Origin: Amycolatopsis oliviviridis
GTDB taxonomy: Bacteria; Actinomycetota; Actinomycetes; Mycobacteriales; Pseudonocardiaceae
Direction: 5' to 3'
Assembly (NCBI RefSeq): GCF_014654365.1
Contig: NZ_BNAY01000008.1
Location: forward strand, 1 to 64,000
Length of the DNA stretch: 64,000 nt
Positions 62,004-64,000 of this stretch are shown piece after piece. Within the stretch, counting starts at the first letter, position 1; each line of letters begins with the position of its first letter. The notes beneath the pieces are model-generated. The model did no database searches. It was not told the DNA's origin and saw only the letters and a program-made list of their open reading frames with translations. Both the position numbers and the translations under genes were made by a program.

Positions 62004-62066
62004 CAAGCGCAATGAAGGGGCCTTTCATAGCAAATTTTGCTATGAAAGGCCCCTTCATTGCGCTTG
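62004..62066. terminator. 63-base palindrome between DUF5302 and vdh
   Basis: Positions 62004-62034 and 62036-62066 are perfect 31-base complements around a single T. The middle of the arms reads ATGAAGGGGCCTTTCAT. It sits between convergent genes and can stop both; it is the longest of the GAAGGGG-type hairpins in the window. Confidence 0.85.
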
Positions 62067-62072
62067 AGTGAC

Positions 62073-63143
62073 CTACACCGTCAGGATCGACCGGAGGCCG
62101 CCGACCTCGGCCATCCGGCGCTCGGCCAGCCGGTCGGCCGCCGTCGACGGCGGGACCCCGTCGGCCTTGGCCAGCGCGAACACCGCCTTGGTGGTGTCGA
62201 AGATGGCCGTCGTCTTGCGCTTCGCCCGCGCGAAGTCGAAGCCGTGCCGCTCGTCGTCGACCTGGATCACGCCACCGGCGTTGACCAGGTAGTCCGGCGC
62301 GAAGAGGATGCCGCGATCGTCGAGCTGCTTGCCGACGCCGGGGTGCGCGAGCTGGTTGTTGGCCGCGCCGCAGACGATCTTGGCGCGGAGCAGGCCGACG
62401 GTCTCGTCGGTGAGCACCCCGCCCAGCGCGCACGGCGCGAAGACGTCGAGTTCGGTGCGGATCAGCGTGTCGAGGTCTTCGACGACCTCGACGGCGGGGT
62501 ACGCCGCGCGGGTGCGTTCGATCGCCGCGGGCGAGACGTCGGTGATGACCACCTGCGCGCCCGCCTCGATCAGATGCCCGACGAGGATGTGCCCGACCTT
62601 GCCGACCCCGGCGACGCCGACCTTGCGGCCCGCGAGGTCCGGCACGCCCCAGACGGCGTCCGCGGAGGCGCGCATGCCCTGGTAGGTACCGAAAGCGGTG
62701 AGCACCGAGGAGTCGCCGGCGCCGCCGTTCTCCGGCGAGCGGCCCGTCACGAACTCCGATTCACGGGCGACGATGTCCATGTCCTGCACGTAGGTGCCCA
62801 CGTCGCAGGCGGTGATGTAGCGGCCGCCCAGTGTCTGGACGAACCGGCCGAAGGCGCGAAGCAGTGCTTCGGTCTTGTGCTTCTGGGGGTCGCCGATGAT
62901 GACGGCCTTGCCGCCACCGAGGTCGAGCCCGGCGAGCGCGTTCTTGTAAGCCATCCCCTTCGACAGCGCGAGGACGTCCGCGAGCGCGGCTTCCTCGGAC
63001 TCGTACGGGTAGAACCGGGTCCCGCCCAGCGACGGCCCGAGCGCCGTCGAATAGATCCCGATGATGGCCTTCAGGCCGGTGGCCTGGTCCTGGCAGAAAA
63101 CGACCTGTTCATGGCCGGTGCCATGGCCGAACACTTCGGTCAC
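62073..63143 (-). CDS. vdh: Valine (Glu/Leu/Phe/Val-family) dehydrogenase
   Basis: A 356-residue amino-acid dehydrogenase. [15 protein letters not shown], the Lys in [17 protein letters not shown] and the NAD motif [11 protein letters not shown] define the family; the length and C-terminus match actinomycete valine dehydrogenase, which turns branched-chain amino acids into 2-oxoacids for polyketide and fatty-acid starters. The GTG follows AAGGAG. Leucine or phenylalanine specificity cannot be excluded. Confidence 0.88.
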   Translation of the reverse strand: MTEVFGHGTGHEQVVFCQDQATGLKAIIGIYSTALGPSLGGTRFYPYESEEAALADVLALSKGMAYKNALAGLDLGGGKAVIIGDPQKHKTEALLRAFGRFVQTLGGRYITACDVGTYVQDMDIVARESEFVTGRSPENGGAGDSSVLTAFGTYQGMRASADAVWGVPDLAGRKVGVAGVGKVGHILVGHLIEAGAQVVITDVSPAAIERTRAAYPAVEVVEDLDTLIRTELDVFAPCALGGVLTDETVGLLRAKIVCGAANNQLAHPGVGKQLDDRGILFAPDYLVNAGGVIQVDDERHGFDFARAKRKTTAIFDTTKAVFALAKADGVPPSTAADRLAERRMAEVGGLRSILTV

Positions 63144-63303
63144 TGTGGTGACTCCTTGTCATGGAGTGCACGCTGCTTGTGGCTCACGTGCGAAGTTCCT
63201 GGAACAGGCACAGTCCCTGCACGAAGGTCATCCGGCGGCGACGGTGCCACATCCGCAAACCTAGATCGCCCCGGTCCGTTCGCCAAGCCGGGGGCGAGCC
63301 GTC

Positions 63304-64000
63304 TCAGCCGTTGACGACCTCACGGAGGACGCGGAGCGAGGAGTCGAGCTGGCTGTCGGACAGATACGGCGCCGGGCCGAACCTCAGATACGCGCCGCGG
63401 CTGTCGGTCCGGACGCCGCGTTCGGCGAGCGCGGCCTGCAGGGCGCCGGCGTCGGCGCACCGCAGCGACAAGAAGCCGCCGATGCGGTCCAGCGGGGTCT
63501 CCCGGTCCCGGGTGACGACGTCCTCGGGCAGTCCGAGCTTGTCGAAACCCTCCGCGAGGAAGCCGACCTGGTGCCGCGACACCTCCCGCAGGAACTCGGG
63601 GGTGAGGCCCTGTTCGGCGAAGAACCGGAAGACGCGGGCGCCCCGGTAATGGCTCGTCGGGTCGTAGGTCGCCCCGGCGAACCGGTCCGATCCCGCGGCG
63701 TAGGCCACCTGGCCGGGACGGCGCTCGTCCGCGAGCGCGCCGAATTCGGCGTACCAGCCGGTGACGACCGGCCGCAGTTCCTGCGCGTGCGCGGGCATCC
63801 GCAGGAAGCAGTTGCCCTCGCCGAGCTGGAGGTACTTGTAGCCGCCGCCGAGCACCCAGGCGTTGGTGAGCCCGAGGTCGTGCAGCGCGAACGGGACGAC
63901 GCCGAGCGCGTGGTACGCGTCGACGACGAGGTTCACCGACTTCGAGAGGCAGACGTCGGCGAGATGGGCCAGCCCCGGCACGAGCCGGGAGGTCTCGAAC
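63304..64000 (-). CDS. Kynureninase-like PLP enzyme (partial, N-terminus beyond the window)
   Basis: The C-terminal 230 or so residues of a fold-type I PLP enzyme; the frame stays open to position 64000. VDAYHALGVVPF and the Schiff-base Lys in GGGYKYLQLGEG, then LGLTN, match kynureninase and related Cys-desulfurase-like hydrolases. Kynureninase releases anthranilate from kynurenine. With only half the protein visible I leave the specificity open. The gap to vdh (63144-63303) shows no gene. Confidence 0.8.
   Translation of the reverse strand, partial: FETSRLVPGLAHLADVCLSKSVNLVVDAYHALGVVPFALHDLGLTNAWVLGGGYKYLQLGEGNCFLRMPAHAQELRPVVTGWYAEFGALADERRPGQVAYAAGSDRFAGATYDPTSHYRGARVFRFFAEQGLTPEFLREVSRHQVGFLAEGFDKLGLPEDVVTRDRETPLDRIGGFLSLRCADAGALQAALAERGVRTDSRGAYLRFGPAPYLSDSQLDSSLRVLREVVNG

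Overview
The window is GC-rich, densely coded actinobacterial chromosome. F420 biosynthesis (fbiC), valine dehydrogenase, many OmpR/LysR/TetR/HxlR/WYL regulators, DUF4232 and DUF5302 proteins, and an rRNA leader box at the left edge point to Pseudonocardiales, most likely Amycolatopsis. The genus is an inference. No phage, conjugation module, CRISPR array or tRNA gene was recognised.

Layout. 1-450: leader of an rRNA operon that runs leftwards out of the window. 450-6400: alpha/beta hydrolase and ydfG-type dehydrogenase, a degenerate IS1634-like transposase, and fbiC. 6.45-9.95 kb: a tight three-gene operon of an Fe(II)/2-oxoglutarate oxygenase, a SAM methyltransferase and a choline/carnitine-type acyltransferase. 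10-20 kb: lipoproteins, a two-component pair, an LVIVD-repeat secreted protein, an orphan peptide-type binding protein, and a LysR/PRISE-type reductase pair. 20.9-32.3 kb: an unusual Pst-like transport locus with a secreted PstS-like protein, an S8-like peptidase with Glu in place of the catalytic His, a sortase-fold protein without its catalytic His and Cys, a 778-residue membrane-anchored binding protein, and pstC-pstA-pstB with a second C-terminally anchored binding protein. 32.3-35.4 kb: a truncated kinase, a MITE-like element, and a DUF222-HNH protein behind a LexA-type box. 35.4-50.3 kb: housekeeping and accessory enzymes (quinone oxidoreductase, epoxide hydrolase, lipoamide dehydrogenase, PlsC), a prolyl aminopeptidase fused to a deazaflavin-dependent reductase domain, a LacI-controlled DUF993/TIM-barrel operon, and a nitrilase/Lnt-like membrane protein. 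50.4-55.1 kb: a response regulator and a histidine kinase flanking an opposite-strand ABC operon whose two ATPases are degenerate in complementary ways. 55.3-64 kb: two TetR regulators, hydrolase, thiolase, carotenoid oxygenase facing a tandem HxlR regulator, DUF5302, vdh, and a partial kynureninase-like gene.

The strongest candidates for undescribed biology are the oxygenase/methyltransferase/acyltransferase operon, the Pst-like locus with its inactive-looking sortase, the ABC exporter with split ATPase motifs inside a two-component system, and the tandem zinc-ribbon HxlR regulator. Intergenic regions also carry a family of 53-bp palindromes (three copies), long GAAGGGG-type hairpins, and a MITE-like element with separate single ends.
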